Source: Streptomyces sp. I05A-00742
GTDB lineage: Bacteria > Actinomycetota > Actinomycetes > Streptomycetales > Streptomycetaceae
Direction: 5' to 3'
Assembly (NCBI RefSeq): GCF_013055795.1
Contig: NZ_JABETO010000013.1
Coordinates: 117,786 to 181,785 of the forward strand
DNA: 64,000 nt
How positions within the stretch are numbered: position 1 is the stretch's first letter; every line of letters begins with the position of its first letter. Below, piece by piece: positions 25,796-34,918 of this stretch. The notes under the pieces are model-generated. The model was not told the origin of the DNA. It saw nothing but the letters and a program-made list of their open reading frames with translations, and ran no database searches. The position numbers and the translations under genes were made by a program.

Positions 25796-27643
25796 TCAGT
25801 AGGGGCGGCAGGTCGCCACCCAACTGCCGGGCGGACAGGTCGTCGTGGCGCCGGGTGTCTCCGGCGGGCGGTCGGGCGGCGTGGCCGCCGTCGGGGCGTC
25901 GGACGCGGACGGGGTCGCCGGTGGCGCGCCGCCCTCCGTCCCGGAGGCCGGTTCCGGCTGCTTCACGGGTCCCGGGGCCGCGGAACGGGTCGACGTCCCG
26001 CCCGACGAGCCCGTCCCCGGGTCCTTCGCGTCGTCGAGGAACAGCACGGCGGAGACGCCGCCGCCCGCGATGAGCAGGGCCGCCAGGGGAAGGATCAGCC
26101 GTCGCGCGGACCACCTTCCGCGGCCCGCGGGTACCGGGGACCCGGCCGGGGCGGGATCCGGGGCGCCCGCCGCGTAGAGGTGGGCCACGGGGGTGGGGGG
26201 TGTGGAGGGGGAGGGCGACGAGCGGACGGTGGGGGGCGTTCCCCCGGTCCCGGGCGCCGGAGCGCCGGAGGGGGTGGGCGGCCGTACGTCGGGAGAGGTC
26301 GGTATATAGGTGGGGTGGTAGGCCGGCCGGTGGGGGGTGGCCGTCGTCGGGGAGGGCGTGTCGGATGTTCCCGGGCCGGCGGGCGTTCCGGAGCCGCTCG
26401 GTGTCCCGGCGCTGCCAGGCGTCGCTGAGCGGCCCGGTGTCCCGGGGCCGCCCGGCGTTCCCGAGCCGCCTGGTGTCCTTGAGCTGCCTTGTGTTCCGGC
26501 GCCGCCTGGTGTCCTTGAGCCGCCTTGTGTCCCGGCGCCGCCCGGTGTCCCTGAGCCGCCTTGTGTCCCGGCGCCGCCCGGTGTCCCTGAGCCGCCTCGT
26601 GTTCCGGCGCCGCCCGGCGTCCCGAAGCCGGCCGGTGTCCCGGCTCCGCCCGGGGTCCCGGCCCCGGTCCAGGGCTGCGTCGCGGTCGTCGGGTCCGTCC
26701 GCGTCCACCCGTCTCCTGTCCGTCCCGTCCGTCCTGCCCCGGTCCGGTCCGGTCCGCCGTGGACCGGAGAACCGGCCGTGCCGGCCGTGCCGCCCGTGCG
26801 CTCCCCGGGGCCTTCCGCCGCGGCCGCGTCCAGCAGCCGCTGAGCCTCCACCGAACCCATGCGGGTCTGCGGGTCCTTGCGCAGCAGCCCGAGCAGGAGC
26901 GGGGCGAGCGCGCCGGCCCGGCGCGGCGGGGGCGGGTCCTCGTGGACGACGGCCTGGAGGGTGCCCAGCGCGGAGGCGCGGCGGAACGGGGACATGCCCT
27001 CGACGGCCGCGTAGAGCGTGGCGCCCAGCGACCACAGGTCCGAGGGCGTCCCCGGGTGCTTCCCGAGCGCCCGTTCCGGGGCCAGGTAGTCGGGGGAGCC
27101 GATGACGTCGCCGGTGCGGGTGAGGGTGCCCGCGCCCTCGACGAGGGCGATGCCGAAGTCGGTCAGCACCACCCGGCCGCCGTCCTCCAGGAGGACGTTG
27201 GCGGGTTTGACGTCGCGGTGCAGCACCCCGGCGGAGTGGGCGCTGCGCAGCGCCCGGAGCACCGCGGACCCGACCCGCGCCGCCTCCGGCGGCGGCAGGA
27301 GGCCGTCGTGCTCCAGGACGTCGGCGAGCGACCGCCCGCGGACCAGTTCCATGACGATCCACGGGCGGCCGTGCTCCTCCACCACGTCGTGCACGGTGAT
27401 CACACAGGGGTGGCTGATCCGGGCCGCGGCCCGGGCCTCCTGCACCAGCCGGGCGTGGAGCACCCGGACGTCGGCCTCGCGCAGGTGCTCCGGGGCCCGG
27501 ACCTCCTTGACCGCCACCTCGCGGCCGAGCACCTTGTCGAAGGCGTGCCAGACCACGCCCATGCCGCCGCTGCCGAGCCTGCCCAGCAGCCGGTACCGCC
27601 CGGCCAGCAGGGGAAACCGCTCGTCGCCGCCGTTGGCGTCCAT
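25796..27643 (-). CDS. Transmembrane Ser/Thr protein kinase (PASTA-less)
   Basis: A 615-residue kinase. The catalytic domain covers residues 15-275: P-loop GRLGSGGMGVVW, invariant Lys in VAVKEV (about residue 46), catalytic HRDVKPAN (about 145), TDFGIA and GSPDYLAPE. A Gly/Thr/Pro juxtamembrane linker (about 300-510) contains a 12-residue tandem repeat. One membrane helix follows (LILPLAALLIAGGGVSAVLFL, about 527-547), then a short extracellular Pro/Thr-rich tail with two Cys residues. This is the Hanks-type layout of actinobacterial Pkn proteins without PASTA sensors. The ATG at 27643 begins MDANGGDERF. It is upstream of and probably co-transcribed with the DUF6777-like lipoprotein gene. Confidence 0.93.
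   Translation of the reverse strand: MDANGGDERFPLLAGRYRLLGRLGSGGMGVVWHAFDKVLGREVAVKEVRAPEHLREADVRVLHARLVQEARAAARISHPCVITVHDVVEEHGRPWIVMELVRGRSLADVLEHDGLLPPPEAARVGSAVLRALRSAHSAGVLHRDVKPANVLLEDGGRVVLTDFGIALVEGAGTLTRTGDVIGSPDYLAPERALGKHPGTPSDLWSLGATLYAAVEGMSPFRRASALGTLQAVVHEDPPPPRRAGALAPLLLGLLRKDPQTRMGSVEAQRLLDAAAAEGPGERTGGTAGTAGSPVHGGPDRTGAGRTGRTGDGWTRTDPTTATQPWTGAGTPGGAGTPAGFGTPGGAGTRGGSGTPGGAGTQGGSGTPGGAGTQGGSRTPGGAGTQGSSRTPGGSGTPGGPGTPGRSATPGSAGTPSGSGTPAGPGTSDTPSPTTATPHRPAYHPTYIPTSPDVRPPTPSGAPAPGTGGTPPTVRSSPSPSTPPTPVAHLYAAGAPDPAPAGSPVPAGRGRWSARRLILPLAALLIAGGGVSAVLFLDDAKDPGTGSSGGTSTRSAAPGPVKQPEPASGTEGGAPPATPSASDAPTAATPPDRPPETPGATTTCPPGSWVATCRPY
26367..26662 (-). repeat. Intragenic 36-bp tandem repeat encoding GTPGGAGTQGGS units
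   Basis: About eight consecutive 12-residue units of the form (G/R)TPGGAGTxGGx occur in the kinase linker. The central copies are nearly identical at DNA level and the outer ones are diverged. Unit length is a multiple of three, so copy-number change would keep the frame and alter linker length. Confidence 0.85.
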
Positions 27644-27807
27644 GCCGCCGCGCCCCCTCCCGCGCGGGGGCCCCGGGCCGCCCCGGGACCCCGCACAATT
27701 GGCCACACCGGCTGGGACGCGACGGCGTCCGTTCCCGTTCCAGTGGATCGGTACGGTTTCCCGGACGGGTCCGGCGGCGGGTCGCGCGGCCGGGGCCGGC
27801 GGTCGGA

Positions 27808-28926
27808 TCAGCGGTTGGCGACGAGCTGCCGGTCGAGCCAGCGCAGCACCTCGGGGTACTCCTCGCGCCAGGTCTGGAAGTTGTGGCCGCCCTCGTCGCG
27901 CATCAGCTTGTCGACCTTGGTCGGGGCCTTGGCCTTCTCGGCGAAGTGCATGGCCTGCTTGTAGTACTTCTCCTCGCCCTTCTTGCTGACGCCGACCAGC
28001 AGGGACACCGGCGGCGGGGGCATGTGGGCGAGGCGCCAGACCAGGTCGGCCTCGTTCTTGAGCTGCTTGTTGCCGGCGTAGAGGTCGCCGGTGTCACGGT
28101 CCTGGCGTGCGAAGAAGTCGGCGGAGAGGCCGGCCGCGGCGCCGTAGCGGGCCGGGTTGGTCATGGCCATCTTCAGCGCGCAGTAGCCGCCGGTGGAGTT
28201 GCCCACCGCGCCCCAGCCGCCCCGCGAGTTGTCGGCGCGGTACTTGTCGTTGACGGCGACGGGCAAGTCCTGGTTGAAGAAGGTCAGCGCCTGCGGGCCG
28301 CCCGGGACGTCGGTGCAGTTGGTGTCGCGGTTCATCACCACGGAGGGCCGGACCATCAGGACGATCGTCGGGCGCATCTTCTTGTCGACGATGGCCTTCG
28401 AGGCGGCCTGCGGGACCTTGATCTGGGTGATCAGGTTCTTGGAGACGCCGGGCTGGCCGGTGACCGCGACGATCACCGGGAAGCGCTCCTTCTCGTGGGC
28501 CTTCTGGAAGTACTGCGGCGGCAGGTACGCGTACCCGTCCATGCTCAGCCCGGTGACCGGCCCGCGTATCGCTATCCGGTCGACCTGGCCCGCCTTCTCC
28601 CGCGGCCCCAGACCCACCGACTCCTGCCCCTTGACCACGAGCGCGGGCGGCCGCTTGCCGCCCACCTGGCCGGGCTGGAGTTCCTGGTGGCTGGAGGTCT
28701 TGCCGAACAGCTCGTTCCAGGTGGAGTAGAAGCCGAACTCGTTGTTGGCGGCGACGAGCAGCACCGCGAGAATGCTCACCTGGGACAGGACGAGCATGCC
28801 CAGGCGCGACGCCCAGGCCAGCACCCCCTTACGGGCGGCGCGCGGCCACAGCCACAGAACCAGGGCGCACATCGCTACCGCGACGCACACCAAGAGCAAC
28901 AGAAGATTCTGGGACGTGAGACCCAC
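27808..28926 (-). CDS. Membrane-anchored esterase D-like alpha/beta hydrolase
   Basis: A 372-residue protein. Two N-terminal membrane helices (LLLLLVCVAVAMCALVLWLW and ILAVLLVAANN) precede a putative-esterase domain. The nucleophile elbow is GNSTGG, an acid lies in the ADFFARQD region, and the catalytic His is in EGGHNFQTW. YAYLPPQYF near residue 130 is the start strand of the esterase D fold. It is a clear relative of the hydrolase at 47424-48740, which has the same architecture. The GTG at 28926 has AGAGGAG upstream. Possible substrates are aminoacyl lipids or acylated wall glycans; none is shown. Confidence 0.85.
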   Translation of the reverse strand: MGLTSQNLLLLLVCVAVAMCALVLWLWPRAARKGVLAWASRLGMLVLSQVSILAVLLVAANNEFGFYSTWNELFGKTSSHQELQPGQVGGKRPPALVVKGQESVGLGPREKAGQVDRIAIRGPVTGLSMDGYAYLPPQYFQKAHEKERFPVIVAVTGQPGVSKNLITQIKVPQAASKAIVDKKMRPTIVLMVRPSVVMNRDTNCTDVPGGPQALTFFNQDLPVAVNDKYRADNSRGGWGAVGNSTGGYCALKMAMTNPARYGAAAGLSADFFARQDRDTGDLYAGNKQLKNEADLVWRLAHMPPPPVSLLVGVSKKGEEKYYKQAMHFAEKAKAPTKVDKLMRDEGGHNFQTWREEYPEVLRWLDRQLVANR

Positions 28927-29403
28927 GGTGGTAACTCCTCTTGGAGGGTGCTTTCACCTGAAAGAGAGGGACGACGACCGGGGGAGGTTCCGTATATGAA
29001 CCGCAATCTCATGCTATGGCGCCGGCGGCCGGCGCGCACGCCCGTTCCCGGTGCTCCGAGGGGGCGCCCCGGGAACGGCGCGGAGGAGATTACCACGCGG
29101 TAAGGGGCCGCCAATGAGTGGGTACTTGCGTGGAAAAGGCCGGTGCCGGGGGCCGGGAACCGTTCCGGCGGAATGCCGGGGACAGGCGCCGCCCGGAAAT
29201 GAGGTATTCCGGCGCGAAGCGCCGCGGCATCACCGTCGGCGGCATCCGCATTTCCTCCGGAGAGGAGAGCGAAGGCGCGTGCGGGGAGTGACTGACATCA
29301 CGCCGGAGTGCTGGTCCGAGGGGCGGCCGGTGACGAGCGGGCCGCGTCATTTCCGGTTTCTCCGGAGGGCGGGGCGGATTCCGTTTCCGGCGCCGCCGGC
29401 ATG

Positions 29404-29447
29404 GCCCGAGTGCGCCGGGTCACATGCCCGAGTGCGCTGGGTCACAT
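29404..29447. repeat. 22-bp tandem direct repeat
   Basis: Two head-to-tail copies of a 22-bp unit starting GCCCGAGTGCG and ending GGGTCACAT match at 21 of 22 positions. It could be a paired regulator site; no binding protein is evident. Confidence 0.6.
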
Positions 29448-29600
29448 GAGGAGAAGCGGTCCGCGGACGGCTGTGAAAGTCACGGCGAATTTCATGGCGG
29501 GCGGAATGTCGCTCGGCGGGCCGAGGGTGGGGAACATCCGACGCGCGCCGAGTGTGCGGCCCGAGCATGGCCTCCTTGGCGAGGAGGCGTGCGGGGGGAC

Positions 29601-29615
29601 CTGACAGTCTGTCAG
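29601..29615. promoter_or_regulatory. Perfect inverted repeat CTGACAG-T-CTGTCAG
   Basis: A 15-bp palindrome 128 bp upstream of the dioxygenase start, the size of a dimeric regulator site (for example GntR or TetR). No cognate regulator gene adjoins it. Confidence 0.6.
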
Positions 29616-29742
29616 ATAGGGGTGGTGCTCGTGGGGCAAGTGTGACGCGTGTGACGGAAGTTGAGAATCTCTGCCCTTCCGACCCTCCCGTGCGTAGGCT
29701 CGACCATCGGTATCCGGCTCGTACGAAGGCTGAGGAAGGCCG

Positions 29743-30474
29743 ATGACTCCTGCGTCCCTGCGCGCCCCGGAACATCCCGGGACGTCCGCCCAGCAACTCC
29801 CGCCCCCGTTCTCCCATTTCCCCGCCGATCTGCTGACGGACGCCCTCGGGGCGCTGCCGCAGACGGCGGTGACCACGTTCACCGAGTCCTGGAACGACCT
29901 GCCCGCCGACGCGCACCTGGGCACCGACACCCCGTACCGCTTCCGCCGGTACAGCAGATTCCGGATCCACCCGGACCGCCTGGAGCGGCTGCCGCACGTC
30001 GCCTTCTTCCAGGACGAGACCGTGAACCGGGTGAACGGCGGAGTGGACCGCATGTTCGCCCCGCTGGCGGACGACGTGGCCGGGGGGAGCGCCCTGGACA
30101 CCATCGTCCGCACGCTCCGGGAGCGGCTGCCCGGGCCGCGGGAGGGGATGGACGCCTGTGGGGTGCATCAGATACGCGTCGTCGCCACCCGGGACGCCGA
30201 GGGGCACCCCGCCCCGGAGGGCATCCATCAGGACGGCCACTGCTACGTGGCCCAGGTGCTGATCCGGCGCGAGAACGTGGAGGGAGCCGACTCCCGCCTC
30301 TACGACCTGGAGCGCGTGCCCGTCCATGAGGCCCTGCTCCGCGCGCCGTTCGAGACGATCGTCCTCGACGACCGTCGGGTCTTCCACGGGGTCACGGCGA
30401 TCCGTCCGGCCGCGGGGGTCGAACGGGGCGTGCGGGACATGATGCTGGTCGACTTCTTCCCCGACGGGGACTGA
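29743..30474 (+). CDS. Fe(II)/2-oxoglutarate dioxygenase of the BsmA/isoleucine-dioxygenase type
   Basis: A 243-residue protein. The facial triad is HQD (in PEGIHQDGH, about residue 163) and the distal His of LDDRRVFHGVT. RYSRFRIHP and HQIRVVATRD are also typical of the 2OG-Fe dioxygenase family PF10014. Known members hydroxylate free amino acids such as isoleucine or N-succinyl amino acids; the substrate here is unknown. The gene is monocistronic. Its last codons belong to a 24-bp tandem repeat that continues beyond the stop, and a 15-bp palindrome lies upstream. Confidence 0.85.
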   Translation: MTPASLRAPEHPGTSAQQLPPPFSHFPADLLTDALGALPQTAVTTFTESWNDLPADAHLGTDTPYRFRRYSRFRIHPDRLERLPHVAFFQDETVNRVNGGVDRMFAPLADDVAGGSALDTIVRTLRERLPGPREGMDACGVHQIRVVATRDAEGHPAPEGIHQDGHCYVAQVLIRRENVEGADSRLYDLERVPVHEALLRAPFETIVLDDRRVFHGVTAIRPAAGVERGVRDMMLVDFFPDGD

Positions 30475-30551
30475 CGCTTCTTCCCCGACGGGGACTGATG
30501 CTCCTTCCCCGATGGGGCTGATACTCCGATTCGCCCCCGGGGGACTGATGC
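30454..30551 (+). repeat. Tandem repeat spanning the dioxygenase stop codon, each unit a small hairpin
   Basis: Units begin at 30454 (24 bp), 30478 (24 bp), 30502 (23 bp) and 30525 (27 bp, diverged). Each has the form TTCTTCCCCGACGGGGACTG plus four bases. CCCCGACGGGG is self-complementary. The first unit encodes FFPDGD and the stop, so the array looks like duplication of the gene's 3' end. It may act as a terminator. Confidence 0.8.
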
Positions 30552-31162
30552 TCCGGGGTGTCCGCGCGGCGGCGCGGGCACCCCGGTTCTCCTGTGCGGC
30601 CCGGAGCCCCCGGGCGCCGCGGCGGCGGGCGCGGGCGGTGCGCTCGTGAAGGCCGGACTCACCCGGCATTTCCGACAGTTGTCATCAGGCCGATCTGGAG
30701 ACACACGCCAACCGGACTGTTGTGCGATCAACTGTACGAAAGACGTGTGTCCGGAATCGGCGCTTCGCGCCATCGAAGCAGGTCATCCCGGACGGCAGGG
30801 CGTATGGGCGGAATATCGCGCCTCCCTCGACGGCCGCGGCCCCTGCGGCGGATTCCGGCCAGGTACACGTAAACGACAGTGGCCTCCTGTGCCGGTCGAC
30901 ACACGCCGCGTTCCGGCATGGCGCACTATATGGCTGGGCGATCGAGAGGCGTATGGGCCTCCCGGTGTCCCTCGCTCCCACGCCCTTGACCGGGGCCCAG
31001 CGGGAGACGAATGCGGCCGGCGTGGGGAGCCGGCCGAGTGCGACCGAACAGCCGGGGGTTCGACCACCCGTGCGCCCGGGGCCCGGCCGTCCCGCGCGGA
31101 CACATTCACGAAGAGGACGGCACCGCCGTGTCACCGCCGTCCCAGCAGGGGGGAGTTGCACC
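30552..31162. other. Intergenic region upstream of the exopolysaccharide locus
   Basis: About 610 bp without a believable gene. GC content is lower around 30650-30800. The promoter of the CE18-type gene and its co-directional downstream genes is expected here. No clear operator or hairpin was found. Confidence 0.5.
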
Positions 31163-33340
31163 ATGGTACGTACCACGCGTCTGCTCGCGGCCTGGGCCGC
31201 CGCGGCCCTGACGGCACTGACCCTGCCGTCGGCCGCCGCCGGGGCCGACGACGCGATACCCAGGGTCGACCTGCGGGTCCTGCTCGTCGACGACGGCGGG
31301 CCCGCGGTGGACGCCATCGGCGCCGAACTCGACACCGCGGGAACGCCGTACACCAAGGTCAGCCTCAAGGACGCCGGCCGGCCGAAGATCGACGAGGCCT
31401 ACCTCAGCGACACCGTGGACGGCAGACCGCGCGCCAAGTTCCAGGGCGTCGTCCTGCCCAACGACAACCCGTTCGGCGACGGTTCGTCCGAGATGGCGGC
31501 CCTGGCCGCCTACGAGAAACGATTCGGCATCCGTCAGGTGGACGCCTACACCTACGCCCGCCCCGCCGTCGGCCTCAACGCCGCGCAGGAGCACGGCTGG
31601 AGCGGCCCCCTGGACGGGAAGACCGCGGCGGTCACCGCCGAGGGCGCGGGCGGTCCGTTCGGCTACCTGCGGAAGAACGTGCCCTTCGAGGACAACGACC
31701 CGGAGGTCAAGGAGAGTTACGGCTATCTCTCCACGCCCCTGGAGCGGCAGGACGAGGGGGCGACCTTCACCACGTACGTCGACGCGCCCATCCCCGGCAC
31801 CTCCTCGCGCGGCTCGCTGATCGGCCAGTACACCCACGACGGCCGCAGCGAACTGGTCGTCACCTTCGTCGCCAACCAGTACCAGACCCAGTTCCGGCTG
31901 GTCTCCCGCGGCATCGTCGAGTGGCTGACCCAGGGCGTCCACCTCGGCGCCTCGCGCGACTACTTCGGCGTCCACGTCGACGACCTCTTCGCCTCCGACG
32001 ACCGCTGGGACAGCAAGCGCAAGTGCACCCCGGGCGACGTCGACTGCCCCGGCAACCCCTCGCCCGACGCCCCGCCGATCCGGATGACGCCGGAGGACGC
32101 GACGTACGCCAAGGAGTGGTCGAAGCGCCACAACCTGCCGCTGGACTTCGCGTACAACGGGGTCGGCAGCGAGGAGTACCGGGCGTCGCACGGCGGCGCC
32201 CGTGACCCGCTGCTCGACCGGTTCGTCGCCGACCAGCAGTCGTTCCGCTGGCTCAACCACACCTATACGCACGCCTTCCTCGGCTGTGTGCAGAACACCA
32301 ACGTCGTCCCGTGGAAGTGCTCCACGGACCTGCTCGGCAGGATCCGCTGGGTCGACGAGCAGAAGATCACCCAGGAGATCGGCCAGAACCTCACCTGGGC
32401 CGCCCGGCAGGGGCTCAAGGTCGAACCGGACGAGCTCGTCACCGGCGAGCACTCCGGGCTGCGCACCCTTCCCCAGCAGAAGGACGACAACCCCGGCCTC
32501 GCCGGCGCCCTCACCCGCACCGGGGTGAAGTGGCTGGCCAGCGACAGCTCCCGGGAGCCGAGCCAGCGCCGGATCGGCCCCGCCCGGACCGTCTCCCGCT
32601 ACCCGATGAACGTGTACTACAACGTGGGCACCGCCGCCGAGCAGACCGACGAGTACAACTGGCTGTACACGAAGAAGGCCGACGGCGGCAGCGGCATCTG
32701 CGAGAACTCCACCGTCACCACCTGCCTGAAGGCCCCGCTGGACGTCACAACCGGGTTCACCTCCTACATCGCGCCCCTGGAGGCACGGATCGCCCTCGGC
32801 CACGTCCTCTCCAACGACCCGCGCCCGCACTTCATGCACCAGTCCAACCTCGCCGAGGAGCGCATCGGCTACACGGTCCTGGAGAAGGTCCTCGCCGACC
32901 ACACCGCCCTCTTCGCGGACAACACCCCGCTGGTCAGCCTCCGTATGAGCGACGTCGGCGCCGAGATGGGCAAGCGGGCCGCCTGGGCCGACGCCGTCGC
33001 CGCGGGCAAGGTCACCGCCCACCGCACCGGCTCCACCGTCACGGTCACCGCACCCGCCGGCGTCGAGGCGACCCTGACCCTGCCCACCGGGGCCACCCAG
33101 GTCGAGGACGGCACCTCCGTGCCCTTCGGCGGCGCCTACGCCGGGCAGCGCTCCGGCTGGGCCGTGCCCGCGGCCGGCCAGGGCAGCACGGTCTTCGCAC
33201 TCCCCGCCGACGGCACCCCCGCCGCACCGCACGCCACCGGGAAGGCCGCCCGCGTCCAGGCGCCGGCCGCCGCCCTGCCGGTGCCGCCGGGCACCGGGCA
33301 CCGGGTCCCCCGCGGCACCGGCGACGGCCCGCGGCGCTGA
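31163..33340 (+). CDS. Secreted Agd3-related (CE18-type) carbohydrate deacetylase
   Basis: A 725-residue exported protein. A signal peptide (residues 1-30, LTLPSAAAGA) precedes an N-terminal domain (about 35-260) beginning VDLRVLLVDDGGPAVDAIGA, then a polysaccharide-deacetylase-like barrel. The metal site fits: HVDD near residue 270 (base and metal Asp) and NHTYTH near residue 363 (HxxxH type). The overall order matches what is recalled of Agd3, the Aspergillus galactosaminogalactan deacetylase that founded family CE18. The expected action is removal of N-acetyl groups from alpha-linked GalNAc polymer outside the cell. AGGGGGGAG precedes the ATG. It opens the co-directional exopolysaccharide locus; pelF starts 66 bp after its stop. 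Confidence 0.82.
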   Translation: MVRTTRLLAAWAAAALTALTLPSAAAGADDAIPRVDLRVLLVDDGGPAVDAIGAELDTAGTPYTKVSLKDAGRPKIDEAYLSDTVDGRPRAKFQGVVLPNDNPFGDGSSEMAALAAYEKRFGIRQVDAYTYARPAVGLNAAQEHGWSGPLDGKTAAVTAEGAGGPFGYLRKNVPFEDNDPEVKESYGYLSTPLERQDEGATFTTYVDAPIPGTSSRGSLIGQYTHDGRSELVVTFVANQYQTQFRLVSRGIVEWLTQGVHLGASRDYFGVHVDDLFASDDRWDSKRKCTPGDVDCPGNPSPDAPPIRMTPEDATYAKEWSKRHNLPLDFAYNGVGSEEYRASHGGARDPLLDRFVADQQSFRWLNHTYTHAFLGCVQNTNVVPWKCSTDLLGRIRWVDEQKITQEIGQNLTWAARQGLKVEPDELVTGEHSGLRTLPQQKDDNPGLAGALTRTGVKWLASDSSREPSQRRIGPARTVSRYPMNVYYNVGTAAEQTDEYNWLYTKKADGGSGICENSTVTTCLKAPLDVTTGFTSYIAPLEARIALGHVLSNDPRPHFMHQSNLAEERIGYTVLEKVLADHTALFADNTPLVSLRMSDVGAEMGKRAAWADAVAAGKVTAHRTGSTVTVTAPAGVEATLTLPTGATQVEDGTSVPFGGAYAGQRSGWAVPAAGQGSTVFALPADGTPAAPHATGKAARVQAPAAALPVPPGTGHRVPRGTGDGPRR

Positions 33341-33406
33341 GCACGGCCGTACCTCCGTGCGCACCGCCCCACGTCACGCCGTCTCTCGCGGAGAAACCGA
33401 ATTTCC

Positions 33407-34918
33407 ATGCACGGACCCCTTGCCGCTCCCGCGGCCGACGCCCCCTTGGTGACGCTGCTCACCGAGGGGACCTATCCCCACAGCCACGGCGGGGTCAGCG
33501 TCTGGTGCGACCAACTGGTGCAGGGCATGCCCGACATCCCCTTCCGGATCATCGCCGTCACCGGAACCGGGCGTGAACAGCTCGCCTGGCAGCTCCCGCA
33601 CAATGTGCGGAACGTGGACACCGTCCCGCTGTGGGGCACCGTCCCCGCCGGCCGCGCACCCCGCGGCCGGGCGCTGCGCACCTTCCTCGCCGCCTACGAA
33701 CGCTTCCTCCTGTCCCTCCTCGACCCGGCGCACGAGCAGGACTTCGCCCACGCCTTCCACCGGCTCGCCGACCACGCGGCCACCGGCACCCTGCCGGCCC
33801 TGCTCCAGGGCGAGGACGCCGTCCGCACCCTCGCCCGGCTCTGGACCCGGCCGGCGCTGGCCACCGCCGCCGCCCGCCCCACCCTGCACGACGCGCTCAC
33901 CGCCACCGACCTGCTGGAGCACGCGCTGCGCCCGCTCGCCGCCGACGTCCCCGCCGAGGGCATCACCCACGCCGTGAGCGGCGGCCTCGCGGCCGTCCCC
34001 GGCCTGATCGCCCACCACCGCCACGGCACCCCCTTCCTCCTCACCGAACACGGCATCTATCTGCGCGAGCGCTACCTCGGCTTCCGCGCCGAGCCCTACC
34101 GCTGGCCGGTCAAGGCCCTGATGCTGGGCCTCTTCCGGCAACTCGCCCAGGAGTCCTACCGCCGCGCCGCGCTCGTCACCCCCGGCAACCGCTACAACCG
34201 GCGCTGGGAGGAGCACGGCGGCACCCCGCCCGAGCGCATCCGCACCGTCTACAACGGCGTCGACCCCGCCGCGTTCCCGCCCGCCGGGCCGGAACCCGGG
34301 GTGCCGACCCTCAGCTGGGCCGGACGCGTCGACCCCATCAAGGGCCTCGACACCCTGATCCGCGCCTTCGCCCTCGTCAAACGACGTGTCCCCGAGGCCC
34401 TGCTGCGGCTCTTCGGCGGCACACCGCGCGGCGGCGAGGGCTACCGGACCGCCTGCGAGAAGCTCGCGGCCGACCTCGGGGTCGGCGACTCCGTCACCTT
34501 CGAGGGCCGCGTGGAGGACATCCGCGACGCCTACGCCGCGGGCAACGTCGTGATGCTCTCCAGCATCAGCGAGGGGTTCCCCTTCACCCTGATCGAGGCC
34601 ATGTCCTGCGGCCGCGCCACCGTCTCCACCGACGTCGGGGGAGTGCGGGAGGCCGTGGGCGACAGCGGTATCGTCGTACCGCCCCGGGACCCGGAGAGCA
34701 TGGCTGAGGCCGCCCTCACGCTGCTGAGTGACCATCAACTCCGCGCGCGGATGGGGGAGTCGGCACGGCTCCGGGTCATCGAACAGTTCACCCTCCGGCA
34801 GACCATCAGCGCCTTCCGCGAGATCTATCACGACCTCGACGCCGGACGGCACCGGGAGACGGCGTTCGCCGTACGGGACGTGCCCACCATGGTGCTCGCC
34901 GCGGGCGGTGCCCGATGA
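33407..34918 (+). CDS. pelF: PelF-type GT4 glycosyltransferase
   Basis: A 503-residue cytoplasmic transferase. The N-terminal DUF3492-like domain starts VTLLTEGTYPHSHGGVSVWC, a hallmark of PelF. TEHGIYLRER and VTPGNRYNRRWEEHGG follow. The GT4 C-domain has GRVDPIKGLDTLIRAF and the donor-binding ExxxxxxxE in SEGFPFTLIEAMSCG. In Pel systems PelF polymerises GalNAc/GalN-type units from UDP-sugars. The next gene starts inside its stop codon (ATGA), as expected for a coupled membrane partner. It lies just downstream of the CE18 deacetylase gene. Confidence 0.9.
   Translation: MHGPLAAPAADAPLVTLLTEGTYPHSHGGVSVWCDQLVQGMPDIPFRIIAVTGTGREQLAWQLPHNVRNVDTVPLWGTVPAGRAPRGRALRTFLAAYERFLLSLLDPAHEQDFAHAFHRLADHAATGTLPALLQGEDAVRTLARLWTRPALATAAARPTLHDALTATDLLEHALRPLAADVPAEGITHAVSGGLAAVPGLIAHHRHGTPFLLTEHGIYLRERYLGFRAEPYRWPVKALMLGLFRQLAQESYRRAALVTPGNRYNRRWEEHGGTPPERIRTVYNGVDPAAFPPAGPEPGVPTLSWAGRVDPIKGLDTLIRAFALVKRRVPEALLRLFGGTPRGGEGYRTACEKLAADLGVGDSVTFEGRVEDIRDAYAAGNVVMLSSISEGFPFTLIEAMSCGRATVSTDVGGVREAVGDSGIVVPPRDPESMAEAALTLLSDHQLRARMGESARLRVIEQFTLRQTISAFREIYHDLDAGRHRETAFAVRDVPTMVLAAGGAR

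Larger units (their letters stand above)
28927..29742. other. 816-bp divergent intergenic region
   Basis: No frame here has natural protein composition. It holds the promoters of the esterase (left) and dioxygenase (right) genes, a 22-bp tandem repeat at 29404 and a 15-bp palindrome at 29601. Confidence 0.6.

Noticed and set aside
29051..29449. Plus-strand open frame of about 130 codons
   Set aside because: Composition is dominated by Arg, Pro and Gly with no start signal or motif.
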